Origin: Maea johnstoni
Lineage: Eukaryota; Annelida; Polychaeta; Spionida; Magelonidae
Length of the DNA: 64,000 nt
Assembly (NCBI GenBank): GCA_963942565.1
Contig: OZ012690.1
Location: 15,800,793-15,864,792 of the forward strand
Direction: 5' to 3'
Shown here: in pieces, positions 40,291 to 54,705 of the stretch
How the letters are laid out: every line of letters begins with the position of its first letter
Position numbering within the stretch: position 1 is the stretch's first letter
Made by a program: the position numbers and the translations under genes
Notes under the pieces: generated by a model
What the model was told of the DNA's origin: nothing
Database searches by the model: none
The model's input: the letters and a program-made list of their open reading frames with translations, nothing else

Positions 40291-40708
40291 TTAACCCCCA
40301 AACCCATTCATGCCTTCAGTGACCAGAAACGTCCTGACTAATTTGAAGATAACTCCTTAATAAGAGCATCTTATGGAAAATATTTGAAGAAAAAATGTTG
40401 ATTGGATATAAACTCAAGACTCTTCTTCAATTATTTAATGAAATTATTCTTGATTTTTAAGTTATTTAGCATTAGAAGGGTTAATCCAGCGACCAGAAAA
40501 ATCCTGACAAGTTTGGAGGTAACTTTTTGATAACAGCATCTTTTGGAAAATATTCGAAGGAAAAATGTTGATTAGATCCAAACTCACAACTCTTCTTCAA
40601 ATATTTCATGATATTATTCATGATTCCAAATTATTTTTTTGAAAGTGTTCTCAAAGGAGACAACACTTCAGTCAAAGAGATCTCCCTCAAGCATAAGTGG
40701 ATGAACAC
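40291..40708. mobile_element. Two tandem family II copies
   Basis: Copy one, 40291-40484, ends GCATTAGAAGGGTTAA. Copy two runs from 40485 and repeats CCAGAAAAATCCTGACAAG and TTTTGGAAAATATTCGAAGG, ending near AAGTGGATGAAC. The two share CTCTTCTTCAAATATTT-type arms. Confidence 0.5.
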
Positions 40709-40777
40709 TGCTGCTGTTAACTAGTTGTTGCAGATGGTCTCTGTAGCTGATAAGTAACTTTCATGATAGGAATGGAC

Positions 40778-40974
40778 TTAACCCTTTCAATATTAAGGCT
40801 TCTTTCGTCCCAAGCACATGGGTGCAAAGATCTAAACCCTGTCATGTTGGTATTCATTAGATAGCTCTCACTAACTACTCTCACATGAGTACCATATGCC
40901 AAGGTTTCAGTTTTCAGTATTTTTTTGCATCATTTTGTATTGGCCAAATTAGCCAGCAGCAGCATAAGGGTGAA
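40778..40974 (+). mobile_element. piggyBac-like MITE, family I
   Basis: Starts TTAACCCTTTCAATATTAAGG and ends GCAGCATAAGGGTGAA, so the right TTAA is changed. It has an internal deletion compared with other copies near GCAAAGATCTAAACC. Confidence 0.6.
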
Positions 40975-40993
40975 GAGGCAGGTTGTCTACTTT

Positions 40994-41300
40994 AACCTTT
41001 CAATGCTCACTGTCAGTGGTCGAAAGCAGACTGACAATATCATTGATATCTTAGGCTTTAGGGCATAAACGAAAAAAGATTTGAAGGAGAAATGTTAATC
41101 AGAACACAACCAACACATCTCCTTCAAATATTTTGTAAAATCGTCTTAAATTCCTAAGTTATTATCAAAAGTATGAAAGGTGCAGACGAAAAACTAAAAA
41201 AAAAAAAAAAAAAAAACTAAAAAAAAAGAAGAAAACTAAAAAAAAAAATGAAAAAAATGAAAGGTGCAGACGACAATTCTTGTTCTCTTTAGTAGGTCAC
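40994..41300. mobile_element. Family II MITE with internal A-rich expansion
   Basis: TTTAACCTTTCAATGCTCACTG begins a copy with hairpin arms TTTGAAGGAGAAATG and ATCTCCTTCAAATATTTTG. GAAAGGTGCAGACGA occurs on both sides of a run of A with interspersed CT, so slippage has split the right end. Confidence 0.45.
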
Positions 41301-43196
41301 ATGGAGTGTAACTGTTGATCCACTCTTTTAGATTGAGTCATCAGTGATACCTCCAGATGTTGATGAGGCTGATGTGTCTCTTAATCCAGCAGTTGTGCGA
41401 ATATTAAAGTAGCAATTCAAATTAATTTTTTGTCATCTAATTTGTTTAAGCGTTGGCAATTATAGGATTAAAAGCATTAGGTTTCTTGAAAACCACAGAA
41501 AAATGCACTGTTACATAGATTAATAAGGAAGAAGAAAGAATCATCTGTAAATTAGAGAGAAAGAGGAAGAATCCTTTGTACAGCTGTTTGTAGATTAATT
41601 GATAATTGCAGTACAACCAACAACTTTTATTCAAATATTCTTTTCTCGATATCCATATGACCCTTTATAAGGGGAACTATGAACTATGATGATAATTTCT
41701 TGTTGGAGTTGTGTGGGGAGGATATATATTTTTCTTTCTTCTGTTACAAAGGATAGGCACTTTTGTATTGTTGCAACCTCCCCCCCCCCCCCCCCAAAAA
41801 AAAAAAGAAAAATACAAAAACAATTCAGCTTTAGATTTAAATTTATGTTCATTTTTGTCTATATTGTTGTAAGAAGGAAAATTGCAATTTTCCTTTACAA
41901 CAAAGAAGTTAAATACAGACTTATCTTGGACTCTTTATTTATAAGAATTACCAGTGCGATAATATGATGATTACATTTTTGCTGTGTTTAGTGCATAAAT
42001 GTGTCTTAGATAAATTCCCCCCTAATGAACAGTAAAGATGAGTGTGTATGAGTGTAAAAGTCAGATCCATCACAAGCCCCCACTCTGCTAAGACAGTCGT
42101 ACATAAAAGGTTTCAATGTCAGGTCCTCAGCGGTTACTTTATTTTGCCTCTGTTGCCGCGGTGACGGGTCGTCAAATGGAGCTCTCTAACAAAGAAGGTA
42201 GAGGAATGTGACCTGTGGTGCAGCGGCAAGAATAGTACGGCACCCGTAATAATCACCCTCCATCATCACCAATCAGGATAATGCTTCGTGCTATCTTTAT
42301 TCTCGCTCGGCCATTTTCCGAGAGAAGAATGGAACCAGCCCATTCGGCCGGATCCCCCGGGGGCAACTCGGGCTACATGGCTTTCCGACTCCCGACAAAC
42401 GACGACAACAACAACAGGAGAAGTAATAACAGATGCAGTCGGATTTTTCGAGAGATCAGTACTTCTTGATGGCACCTTAATGTGTTGACACTAAAAGTCA
42501 CAGTAACGATGCGACTGCCCATTTCATTGTGGCGGGGTGAAGCCAGCATCGCGTTGGATTACCTGCGCTATCGGTATAATGATTTTGTACCGTGCTGTGC
42601 GCTACCGAGCTTGTCCATTGGTAGAAACCTTTTGTTACGATAATTGCCACCACCAATGGAAACTATTTGCAGGCACATCTGGCCCGATCTCTTATGACCG
42701 CATAGAAACGAGGCCTCGTTGATTTAATGAGCTTCGAGACAAAAGCTGTTACTTAGCCCATGATTACTCCGCATAGAAGACGCAATGATGATCACTTATC
42801 TATTATTCACTAGATCCATCATGTCCGACACGACTGCGGCAAGTCTCGAGTCACATGTATTCGCCATGTAATTCCTTCACCGGCCAATAATACACAAACC
42901 ACATAGATTCCTGTGGTAGGCAGCTGACTGCTGATGCTCGTTATGCTAGGAAGGGGAAAGGGGGACGACTTGAACCCCTTATTTGGGGGGGGGGGGGGGG
43001 GTAATTGGTGAATTAGAGCATTTGTCAAGTAATTCCTACCCATACAAATTATACATGAACAATATAGATTCTTGTATTTGTCTACTGTCTACAGCCAAAG
43101 GTTATCTTAGGAAGGGAAGAGGGAGAGATGACTACAGTCTTATTTTTTCGGGGGGGGGGGGGGGGGGGAGGGGGGCTGCTGAAATAGTGAATTTCT

Positions 43197-43432
43197 TAAT
43201 AGTAAGTAGTAGTAGAAATAGTAGTAGTAGTAATAGTAGTAGTAGTAAAAGTAGGTATAGCTATTAGTAGCTAGTAATAGTACTAGAGTAGAAGAAGTAG
43301 GTATAGAGGAAGTAGCAGTAGGTATAGTGGAAGTAGTAGTAGTAATAGTAGTAGTAGTAGTCGTTGTAGTAGAAGTAGCAGCAGCAGCAGAAGCAGCAGC
43401 AGCAGAAGTAGTAGCAGTAATAGCAGCAGTAG
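43197..43432. repeat. (TAG/CAG)n trinucleotide repeat
   Basis: Degenerate AGT and AGC triplets after a G run at 43150-43168. Confidence 0.93.
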
Positions 43433-44106
43433 GTATCTCTCTGTACCATAATCTCCCATTGAACAACAAGCAGAGCACGGTGTAAAATCTTCCTTGTCGA
43501 ATAACAAAGGTGCCTGATTGCTCGAAGATCGAGGTAAGAACATGTAGTAGCATTCCCCAGGGCCTGGTGACTCCGTTCGTCCCTCGTTCGTTCGGGAGAC
43601 AGAGAGAGAAAGTCAACACCATAATAACTGATGACGCCATCCACTTTCAGTGCCACTAATCGCGGTAATGGCCCGCAAATAGCGGCCGCATCCTTTTTAC
43701 TAATGCACATGGCCATTCCTGCAGCTCGTTTGCATCAAAGCATTTTGTTCTATCCAATTACATATGTTCTGTGTTTTCCCCATTTGCTGTAATGCTGTAA
43801 TGCCGGTGACTAGTGGATCTTTGGGGAGCTTAAGCAATCGCGACTATTAGACAATGCGCTCGCCCGAGAGGCCGAAACCGTCCTAACCAGCTTTTAACAT
43901 AGTTTCTCGGCATTTCGCCGAATGGCTGGAATTCTCGCCTGTCATTTTCTCTCTCTGAGAGGAGCAACAGGTTCTTACGACTCCGATAACACTGTTTGAG
44001 AGCTATATGGTCTCATATACTTACGTGGTATTGGCGGAAATGTAGCTTTCCGTATGGAAGTAGTGTAACAGATCAGATCACACTCAGTGAGGAAGGGAAG
44101 GGCCCT

Positions 44107-45070
44107 TTAACCCATTCATGCTAAAAGAAAATAAGACTTCCCTTTGAAAATGTCATCCGGATCTATGACAGTACTGACAATAGCTTTAAATGTAATATCT
44201 ATTTTACAAGATGTTTGAAGCAATGATTTTGGAAATGTTATTTTACAAAATATTTAAAGGAGAGTTGTAGGTAATGTTCTGATTGACACTTCTTCATCAA
44301 ATATTTTCCTATTTCTGGTTTTGCCTGCACAATTTCATCAAAATCGTCTGGCCACTGTGAGCTTTGATGGGTCTTGCTACATGACTATCTGATGAACATG
44401 TGCAGCTAATAGATCTAATGAAGTCTTTTCAGAGAGATTTTTATGACAAAATTGGATGGATATAACCTTTATAACGACAAATGTCAAGTTTTCGGTTAAT
44501 TAAGTTGTGAACATTACGGCCAAGCTGCGCTGTTAAAAATCCCTGTTATAGTCCAGGGCTTAGGCTCTCTGCCGCTCAGGGTAATTGTTCTATTACTCCA
44601 TTCAAATTGGGGGGGGGGGGGATGGGGATTATGATCTTACACAGATAGAAATATCTCAATAATGATGCACACTTTTGAGAAAAATTTGACTGAATGTTGT
44701 TGCTCTGTTTGGGTATGATAATCCCTCTTCAAATATTTCTTTAAAATCCCTCTATTTCATGAGTTATGTTTAAAGTTGTCAGATCATATGTGCATTTTTG
44801 GTGCAAAAAGTTTAAAACATTCGTGCTTAGATTCCACCTTATAAGTGTTGTCTGGAAAGTATGGTGGGCTGAAAATAACTTAAGAAAAAAGTACGAACTT
44901 ACAAAATATTTGTTGGAGAGTTGTTGGTTTAGTTATGTTTAACATTTCTAGTATCTAGTAACATTTCAAATATCTTGTAAAATATCTCGTAAAATATCTC
45001 GTAAAATATTCTTTGATCAAATAGATAACACCAAAATAGTCAGATCAGTCTAGCCGGCTTGAAACCCTCA
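44107..45070. mobile_element. Degenerate family II repeats
   Basis: TTAACCCATTCATGCTAAAAG opens a stretch with three blocks of AAATATTT(A/G)AAGGAGA and TCTTCAAATATTT-type arms, at about 44200-44310, 44700-44740 and 44900-44990. These look like two or three decayed copies. No gene seen. Confidence 0.4.
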
Positions 45071-46965
45071 TTAAATGTAACTGGGAAAATCCTGGCATTT
45101 TCTTAGCATTATCCTAGGATTTCCAAGGTATTCCCAGCTTCATATGGAAAATGCTTTTAGGTCGAAAAGAACAATGCAGGAGAAACCGTAAGCTTAGCTG
45201 GCAGTTAATACAGAGGTAATTTCTTTGTTTTACTAAATGCCTTTGTCTAGCTGCAGACTAATTGATTAACTTGGCCAACGCAATATACTCATTACAGAAA
45301 TGCAACATTATGGAATAAATAGCATTGAAATCAATGCCTTCGTGCTGCAAAAAGAACTTCCTAGCGCCGGGCTGTCCATTGTAGTCAGAGTTAGTTGTGT
45401 TGATTAGGGTAAAACACACAGTTACATCGCTGAGCTTTGCCGCAATTCAAAGGTAATTAACAGTGTGAGAAGATCGTGAATAATTAATTGCTCTCCAAGA
45501 GCAGTGGAACCTCCTATTAGTGATCGAAGGCTTGTGCGAAGGCGAAAAAATCTTTATGACTGAAATAAAAGGTTTTACGCATGCATGGCAAGTATTTGGA
45601 GTAAATGAAATATGTATGGATAATTCGCGAAGAATTGCCACGATAAAAACAATGGAAATCAATAATTGCTGTGTTGATATTTTATGTGATTAACACAATA
45701 GGGCCATTGTTTTGGCACTATTGTGTTCCTCCACGCTGGGCTGTAAATAAAAAGACAGCTGAGGTGAAAACAAAAGAAACTACAGTGAGTAATTGATTTA
45801 GTTGACTGAGAAGGACGCCTGGCCATTTTGATGAAATGGATACATAACACAAAGATTGATATTCCAGAAAATAGCCTCATTTCTAGTCCCTTGTTTTATG
45901 TACATATTCTCTCTTTTGCATGTTATTAATTGTAATTTGCTCAAAATAATATCATGAATAAAGCCTCATCGTCAAATCCCTTGATTGTAATTTGAGTCAG
46001 TGGCTATTATATTATTCAAAGGTTCTGAAAGACTGTGAAATAATTGATATGTTCATAGGTTGGCCAAAGACCTTTTTTTTCTTAGATATAAGAAAGCTAT
46101 TTTTTGTATTTTTAGGCAGGGTTTGAATAAGTAAATGAAAGAAATACAATGAGACATGAAAGTTATAATTTAAAATGAGTGATTTTTTCACCCAAAAACT
46201 GCTTTGAACAGGAAAGGATATTGTAAATAGTTTCAGCCTTTTCCAGGCCACTACAAAACTATTGGATAAACTATTTATACCGTCTAAGGGTACGAGAGGA
46301 TGGGGGTTCTCCGTTCCGATTGGTTGAAATCAGCAAGCATGCAGAAGACGCGCAGCGATGAAACGATTGTCAATAAGAGTAAATAAGTTATGAAGCTTGT
46401 GTTTCAGAGCTTAATGCTTGTCCCCTCATCTGTGAGAATTAATCCTCCGTTTTTCCTGGCCTCTCCTGGCGAATATCGACGCGAAAACCTCACCCGCATG
46501 AAAATGTGCAATTAAGTGCTTTCTGATTACTGCTAAAACATTTACCCACTCGTTCGTTCAAAGGTGCGCAGATTTCAACGGCAGTCGTTAGGCGCAGGTA
46601 GTCAGGTGTCATTTAGACTATGTGCTTTGTTCTCATTAAGCGGCATATAAGCGGTTTTCAATAGTTTACATTCGAGCAGGATAGTTGTGTTGGAGAGAGA
46701 TCGTTTTAACAAGTGTATACAATAATCAATAACAGGAAGCAAGCGCTTACTGCAGTGGTTTTCGTAGTAGGATCGGTATTGATGCTGTTAGGTGCTGAGT
46801 AAAGCTTAAGCTGCTGTGTTGCTCTTTACTGGAGGAGGATAAGTAGGTGTTTGTATGCTTTGAGATGAGTTCTCTTAAGAAGATTTTGTCCCAATTGTGG
46901 TGGGGAAAGATGTACACGAAAAGCGTCAAGAAGGATTGAGCACTTCAAATCAAGTTATACCCTTA

Positions 46966-46973
<8 letters not shown>

Positions 46974-47014
<41 letters not shown>
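46974..47014. repeat. (TA)n microsatellite
   Basis: About 20 TA units after an A run. Confidence 0.95.
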
Positions 47015-47017
<3 letters not shown>

Positions 47018-47299
47018 TGTACATATATCAAGAGTCTTCAATGAAATGTAACGGAATGGCAAAGCTGACTGCCAGTAATTAGTTATTTTCTGTGCAAGCA
47101 GATACTGTTATCAGCCGGTGGGGGGTGGGTTCCATGGGTAGGGTTAACTGTTTAATTAGGAGAGCAGGTTTATGTATGTAATAAACACTGTACTTGTTTT
47201 TAACAACCACCATCTGATAACACTGAACGATTAACCCTTTTACTGTTAGAGTGCACATATGGTCTGACTATTTGGAATATAACACACCAATGAATGTGT

Positions 47300-47480
47300 G
47301 CCAACTTACTTCCCCTCTACTTATCATTTATATATTGCTGTTACACCCTGTATGTTATATTTTGAATTGTTATTTTGTAGTCGGCCAAGAGCCCTGGCAG
47401 CTTGTGTTTACTATGTAAAATTATTAGTGACTTGAAATAAAGAATATCTATCTATCTATCTACAGACAGACAGACAGACA
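47300..47480 (+). mobile_element. Retroposon 3' end with (TATC)n tail
   Basis: GACTTGAAATAAAGAATATC is followed directly by (TATC)n, then ACAGACAGACAGACA. A polyadenylation-like AATAAA just before a tetranucleotide tail is typical of LINE/SINE 3' ends. It appears inserted into a family III TTAACCC repeat starting at 47232. The family is not recognised. Confidence 0.4.
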
Positions 47481-48555
47481 AACAGGCATACACACACACT
47501 GACTAGATAGACATTTCAAAATTATTTGAAAAGAGTTTGTTTAACTCATTTAGAACAACACATTTCGTCAAATATTTCACAAGATGTTGCTTTGATATCA
47601 AAATATTTGCAAATATTTGAAAAAATCTTGAATTTTTCAAATGTTAGTGCATCAAGTCAAATAGTTTTGTGATGTGTGTGAAGATTTGAAGAAACTCTAA
47701 ATGTGCAAACAACTAGCAGAAGAATTACTGATATGGAGCTTTTCATTTCCACCATGAATAGGTTAAGATTTGAAGGAACTTAAGTGCGGAAACAGCAAAC
47801 AAAAAAGTTGAGAAGCTTTCCATTTCCGCTGAACAATTTGCTGTGAAGAAATTCTGCGACATCCCAGGTGGTCTGGCCGTGTGCGATCAGTAAGTTAAAG
47901 ACAGATAACGCCAGCTCGCTATGTGAAACAGATGCCAAGTCAACGAGTGCAACATTTTGCCGTGGAAGATGTCTCGATCTGCACCTAGTCACCCCACACC
48001 CATAAACCCCATCTTAGTGCACACCCATACCCCACATGTCCAGAGGGAAAAAGACCCCAAAATTCCAGGCTAGAACACATCTTGCATTGAATACTGAACA
48101 TATCCATGTTCGGGTGGTGGACTCTCAGAGGTGTGGCCCTGCAATGTGTATTTGTATGAATAGATACAAGAAGGGCACAATAATGCTGGTTGGGTTGTGC
48201 TCTGGCCATTTAATTACGTGCCCTCGGGGACACTCTGAGCTCACCATTGATTAGACTTGGTGGAGATTTCTTCTGTGGAAAGTTGGCTTTTGAGGGGGGT
48301 TCGGGGCCTGAGGACATGAGCACGGCATGAACTGGCCGGCCAAAATAGCCACACCTCGTACTGTAAACATTGGTCAAGGCACTGGCCGACGGATGCCCCC
48401 CTCTTGCTTGGTCCCTAACTCTCCCAGTGCTACTCTGCTTGTGGAATGTAGCAATTGCGATTTGTCATGCATGAAAAATGAAATGCACTCCATGCATCTA
48501 TCCAAGCCTAGATATATGTGTATTCTACTGTTTCAAACACAGATAGACAGACACA

Positions 48556-48791
<236 letters not shown>

Positions 48792-50329
48792 ATATTTATA
48801 AGTCTAAATACATTTAATCTGTCCCCTGTTACCTATATCACTCATTATAACTTGCACTTAGCAATCATTGGTAAAACAATGTCCATTATGCATGTATCTA
48901 CCAGCTTTGTTAAATCTTCCCTACTAAATACCAATGAACAGAAATTGATCTGATCAAATAATGGAAATTACGAAACAAAATTATAATTTGTAGACAAAAT
49001 ACTGCTTTAGTTGCCACTGGAAACACACTCCTTAATTTTTTTTTTAAAAGCACACTTACTATTTGGAATTATTCAAATCTCATTTTAATCAGTTGCTTTT
49101 CATTTAGAGTTGATCCCAAGACAGTGAACAGATGAAATTTTGCCCGTGATAAAAATTCCAATCTAGTTACTGTTTAAGCATTATGAAAGGTATTCTCGAA
49201 ATGTGTTTCCTTTGTCGATTGATTTGTCCATTAGGTGGCGCCTTTGTTACTTAGTTGTATCAGCATCGCCCTTTGTGAACATAACCACATTTCCCCGCCT
49301 GTTTTTCCGGTTTTGTTCTGGGCAGGAGTGGGAGGCACTTGTGCCGATGCCATCCCATCGATGACACGTCGCCATTATCGGGTCTAAATAGAGTTAATGC
49401 ACTATTAGAAAGAAATTCAAAGCAAAGCAATTATTTCAATTAGTTTGATGTGCATTGAATTGCTTTCATTTGCTTGATTCAATTAACTTTTCCTACCGGG
49501 CATGTTGGGCTCCCAGGAGTGGCGAGCAGAACGCGGGCTCCTAATGCATCTGCGCCTTTTATTCATTTACCCGACTGAGAGGTAGATTTGGGAGTGATAT
49601 TAACAGCATTTTTCGGCCTGTGTTACACGCCTTTTTTCCCTGTTCTATCGACTCACGGAAATGTAATCACACTTGTGAACAAATTGCACTGTTGTTAAGA
49701 CCAGGGCCTAAGGATATCAGACAGTCTGGACCATTAATAAGTCATACGGTTTTGTTGAGGAAAGTATTCCACCAGAAAATACTAACCGGATTAATTGCTT
49801 ATCTACATGTATAACATATGGGTTGCCTGTGGTATCCATATTGGGATTGAGCTGTAAAATTTTAGCATAAACATAGGTCCCTTTCTGGGTCCTATTTGCA
49901 TCTGGACTATACACAGTTTGTATGCTTGTACATATCTGGAACATCTTGATAACAAAGCAATATGTATTAAAATATTTAGTGAAAGTTGTTATTTTTACAG
50001 TATAATAATTCCTATTCAAATATGTATCAAATATCATTCTATGTGTTGCATTCATTCAAAGCTGTGAGACCATGTGTGCACACAAGATGCAAATGAGTAA
50101 GATGTATTATTTCCTATTTAGCAGCCTTTGTCATCTAACTTTTTTAATTGGACAAAACTAACGTGGCCGCCTACACTTATTATTTTACCAAAAGAAATTT
50201 TCAATCCAAAAGCCTCTAGCTTACCCAACCGCCTTCTCCACCTAGTTGTGAAGCTGCTATTAGCCAGCTTAATCATTGCCATCCTCTATACCCTCTCAAT
50301 AATCTCCTCTAACCCCCTTCCGATAATCC

Positions 50330-50710
50330 TGTAGCATCTTCTATACCCACCTTTGTAACCCCTTCCCTAGTTGTCTGTATCTTTTTTCTAACCCCCTTCC
50401 CTTCCTTGTGCCCCCCCCCCTGCCCCTAGTCTTCTGTACCTTCTTTCTTTTAAACCCCTTTACTTCCCCTTCTGTGTGCCCCCCTGCCCCCTAGTCTTCT
50501 GTATACATTTACCTTCTTTTCTAACCCCCCTCGCCCCCCCCCCCCCTTCCTTGTGCCCCCCCCCTGCCCCTAGTCTCCTGTACCTTCTTTTCTATACCCC
50601 TAATTTCATCCCCCTTTGTAGTGCTTCCCTTACTCTTCTGTACCCTCTTTTCTAATCCCCTGTTACCCCCCCTTCCTTGTGCCCCCCCCCCCCCCCTCAC
50701 CCCCCTAGTC
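50330..50710. repeat. C/T-rich minisatellite, ~60-75-bp unit
   Basis: TAGTCTTCTGTACC recurs at about 50428, 50494, 50570 and 50632, separated by CCCC runs and TTCCTTGTGCCCCC. Flanking sequences TAGTTGTGAAGCTG (about 50243) and TAGTCGTGAAGCTG (about 50706) look like the outermost copies of one duplicated segment. Confidence 0.75.
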
Positions 50711-51517
50711 GTGAAGCTGATCAGAGTCAGTGTCTTCCAGCTGCCAAGCCAGCTTTATCATTGTCATCCCTGTTTTGCCTCTGCTATGTCAATTTGATGT
50801 GTTCAGACAACAATTACATGAATTTTCAATTTATCACTGTGTAGCACCTGCCCATAAGATTGGTCTTACCTGTTGGTGATAGCTCCCGCTTCCTCCCATT
50901 CCCCGGCTACCTGCCCCGTCTCATTATACCACACACCTGCAAAAATACCCAAAATACCCAGTATACATGTTCGGGTAGAACCTTATCTACCTGCGGCCCT
51001 GGACCCGGTATAGTAAACCACATTCCTGCCATGATTACAACTCATTAAAAGTTGCCTGTGGAAATAACTGACATTAAAGTCAAGTATCTTGTAAGAAGAG
51101 GACTTGTGTGTGTGGAAAACTTTTTAAGTGGTGTTCTTCGGTTATTGGATCGGCAAATGAGCTCCACTGATTTTTTTCGAGAAACTGAAGAATGATACGG
51201 TGGTGCATTTTCTCAGTTAATTTCTATATAAGCAGTTATGTCTTAATTAGTTTGTATGGAATTGCGGTTTAATCTGTTATTCAATATTTGATTTGGAATA
51301 AGATGCTGGCCTTTATGATACCTTCACAATGTTGAAATTGATTGGTGCTATATGATATTTAGGTAGTAAGTTTCACTGCTATACATAACTGAATAGTGTA
51401 GGCATCATTTCTGCGGTCTCTTTTAGAATTAGCATTTGATGAAAAACACTTTAAGGAAAATATAGAAGAGGAGTTGCTAAGTGACACCTAAGTGACACCT
51501 GACAATGAGCACCTCTA

Positions 51518-51900
<383 letters not shown>

Positions 51901-53294
51901 AAGGATGATATTAATGATGATCTCAATTGAGGGAGGAAAGAAATGAAAACTTAAAACATGTCTTGGGTTGAATGTAGGGCTGTATTTTACTTTATATTGG
52001 AATCACTTCAAAACATAGGAAAAGATGAAATTAACATGCAAATAGTTCACATCATATTTCATTATTTCTAAATCACTTGACTTATTAAACATTTTTTCAA
52101 ATGTCATTTATCAAATATTCATGATATTAAATGGAGATTTCACCCTAATTGCTTTTCACCTACAATTATGTACTACTTAAGACCCGGTCTACATAGCGTA
52201 GTGTTTGGCACTGGAACAGAGTATCATGCACCTTACTCATGAAATATACATGCAAATTAATACCAAGGTGAAATGAAACATTTCTTTCAAATGCCACAAT
52301 ATTTCATTGAATTGATCATTATGTTCCTTTCTGCTGGCCTGAATAAATCACACGCGCTGCAACCTTAGACTTTGTTCGGGTTTTATGACATTTCGCTGGC
52401 TTGTAAATAACTCACTTTGCAAACAAACAGTCAGTTTTTTCTCCTGCATTGTTACGGAGACACACTTTTCCCGGCTTTCTGTGTTCCAAAGCCCCTTATC
52501 AAAAGAAATGAAAAGTGTTTGAATTATAGTATTTCTTTCACACCTGCCCTAATCCCATGTTTAGCTGTGGGAAATATATACAAACAGGTGATTGTGGCAA
52601 AATTCCCATACATTCAACTCAAAGACACACTTTTGAGATTATCCACTGCTTTCTACTAAGTGTTAGTAAAAAAAGAACTCGGAACCTCTGAGAAGCTAAA
52701 ATACTTGTAACTACAACATGTTTAGCTTTTCAAAATTGTAAGGCTGATCTTTTTTTAATGCAAGTCATTAGAAAGTAGCTTTTTGAGTGACTTTTTATTA
52801 GTTTGTAACTTGGGAAGTTTGTTTAAGCAAATACAGTAAGGAGAAACCGGAAGGAGTTACAATTAAACCATTTCCGTCTAAAATATGCAACTTTGAATAT
52901 AACTAACTTATCAATTATAGTAATATTTCTAAAATATTTAAAGAGCATTTGTTAAACCAACAACAACAATAACAACTTTCAATCAAATTTTTGGAAAATA
53001 TTACTTTGTTAATTACTTTGTTATTAATGTATTTCATATGTGTCAGACCGTAGTTTATGTGAATAGATTAAAAAAATGTTTGTGGTGGAATGTACTGAAT
53101 GACCAAATTGTAAATCCTGAAGGCATCTTTAAAACTCAATACACTTTAACATGAAAGAAATGTTTTACTAATCGATAAATATTAATCTATTATTTATGAA
53201 TTAATCAACTCAGCCCGATTTTGTACATTTAAAGAAGAAACAAGATTTTGACGATCTTGGTATTGCTTAAATTTTACTTTTTCTTACACTAATA

Positions 53295-53605
53295 ATATGT
53301 GCCCAGTCATTGGTTTAATTCCATCAGCATTTTCAATTTGTTAGAAGTCATGAATAAGTCTTAAATTTTTCTCTTACACCAATAATCTGTGGCCAGTCAT
53401 TGGTTTTCTTCAGGTGTACCGAATTCATTCAGCATTTTCAACTTTTTATTCGTCTTGATTTAGTCTTAATATGTCAAAAAAATGGTAGAATATTTTTTTT
53501 TCCATATCTGTGACCAGCCATTGGTTTTCTTCAGACATACTGTCTTTCTTCAGCATTTTCAATTTGTTAGTTGTCATGATTTAGTCATAATATACCAAAA
53601 AAACG
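53295..53605. repeat. Triplicated ~115-bp segment
   Basis: CAGYCATTGGTTT...CAGCATTTTCAAYTT...TAGTCTTAAT occurs three times with divergence. Confidence 0.75.
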
Positions 53606-54043
53606 AAAAGGTACAATAAACGAAATTCATTCCAAATCTATATGATTTCATTCAAGGCGGATGTAGCTAGGTAAACCCCAAAACAAATCTGTTACTGCCT
53701 CTGAGATAAATTAGTCAGGCCCTCTCTTGAAGTGGCCGGCAGTAAATTGCTGATGACACTAAGACATGACAAGGGTATAATTCAATGTGCTAGTATTTGC
53801 CCACTGTCATAACTGCTGGGGACATTAGGCATGAGACAATAATAAATCAGGGAGAAGAATCGGTAATCAGATAGCGCTTTGACATCCACATTGACAGGAC
53901 TTGTCTCTGCTCACCTCATATCAACAACTGTAAATTAGAGAATGATAGTTATTAGTGGGATGATTCTGCTGTGTAGTTTAAGGTACTGCTAGTTCATGAC
54001 AAAGTGTCAAATACCAAATATCAATAAGTAGAATAGTTTTGAA

Positions 54044-54211
54044 ATAGTAGTAGTAGTAGTAGTTGTAGTAGAAGTGCTCTTGGTACTAAGACTACTACTA
54101 CTACTACTACTACTACTACTGCTACTGCTACTGCTACTGCTACTGCTACTGCTACTGCTACTGCTACTGCTACTGCTACTGCTACCGCTACCGCTACCGC
54201 TACCGCTACCA

Positions 54212-54272
<61 letters not shown>

Positions 54273-54290
54273 TTCTACTTCTACTTCTGA
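54044..54290. repeat. (ACT/GCT/GCTACC)n trinucleotide repeat
   Basis: ACT triplets, a hexameric GCTACT block, then GCTACC, then ACT and TTCTAC. About 200 bp before the exon at 54497. Confidence 0.96.
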
Positions 54291-54496
54291 TACTGCAGAA
54301 AAGAAAAATCTGCTAAAGATCAAATAGTGGAAAATGGAAAGGGCGTAATACACCTCTCAGTATTTGGAAGTATTATCACAGATTCGAGGCAGAGCAGCTC
54401 CTCTGTGACCTTTGAACCCTGGGTCACAGGGGTCAAGAGGTTGAACAATCTTCTGAGATGGCAAACTAACCGAACAATTTTCCTTTGTTTTTTCAG

Positions 54497-54580
54497 CCGA
54501 ACTGAAGATGGAGATTCTTCGTGAACGAGAGGTCAGAGAGAACTTAGAAAAGCAGCTGTTGGAAGAACAAAGAAACAGAT
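54497..54580 (+). CDS. dach: dach exon (coiled-coil helix)
   Basis: The acceptor is TTTGTTTTTTCAG and the donor ACAGAT|GTAAGT. The exon completes Ala259 and encodes ELKMEILREREVRENLEKQL then LEEQRNR, residues 260-286. Human DACH1 has ELKMDFLRERELRETLEKQL then AMEQKNR at the same place, so homology is clear. The segment is a highly charged amphipathic helix in the C-terminal coiled coil. It follows an 18.3 kb intron. The protein alignment is continuous across that intron, so no obligatory exon is missing. A tandem pair of TTTACCCATTCATACC-like repeat ends starts about 33 bp after the donor. Confidence 0.95.
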
Positions 54581-54612
54581 GTAAGTATTACACAATATTT
54601 TATTTTATTTCA

Positions 54613-54705
54613 TTTACCCATTCATACCTACCCAATGATTCAGTTGGAAATATGACCAGATTTATCCATTCATACCTACCCAATGATTTAGTTGGAAAGT
54701 TGTGT
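54613..54705. repeat. Tandem duplication, ~48-bp unit
   Basis: CCATTCATACCTACCCAATG then ATTYAGTTGGAAA occurs twice. The TTTACCCATTCATACC start resembles family II MITE ends. Confidence 0.8.
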
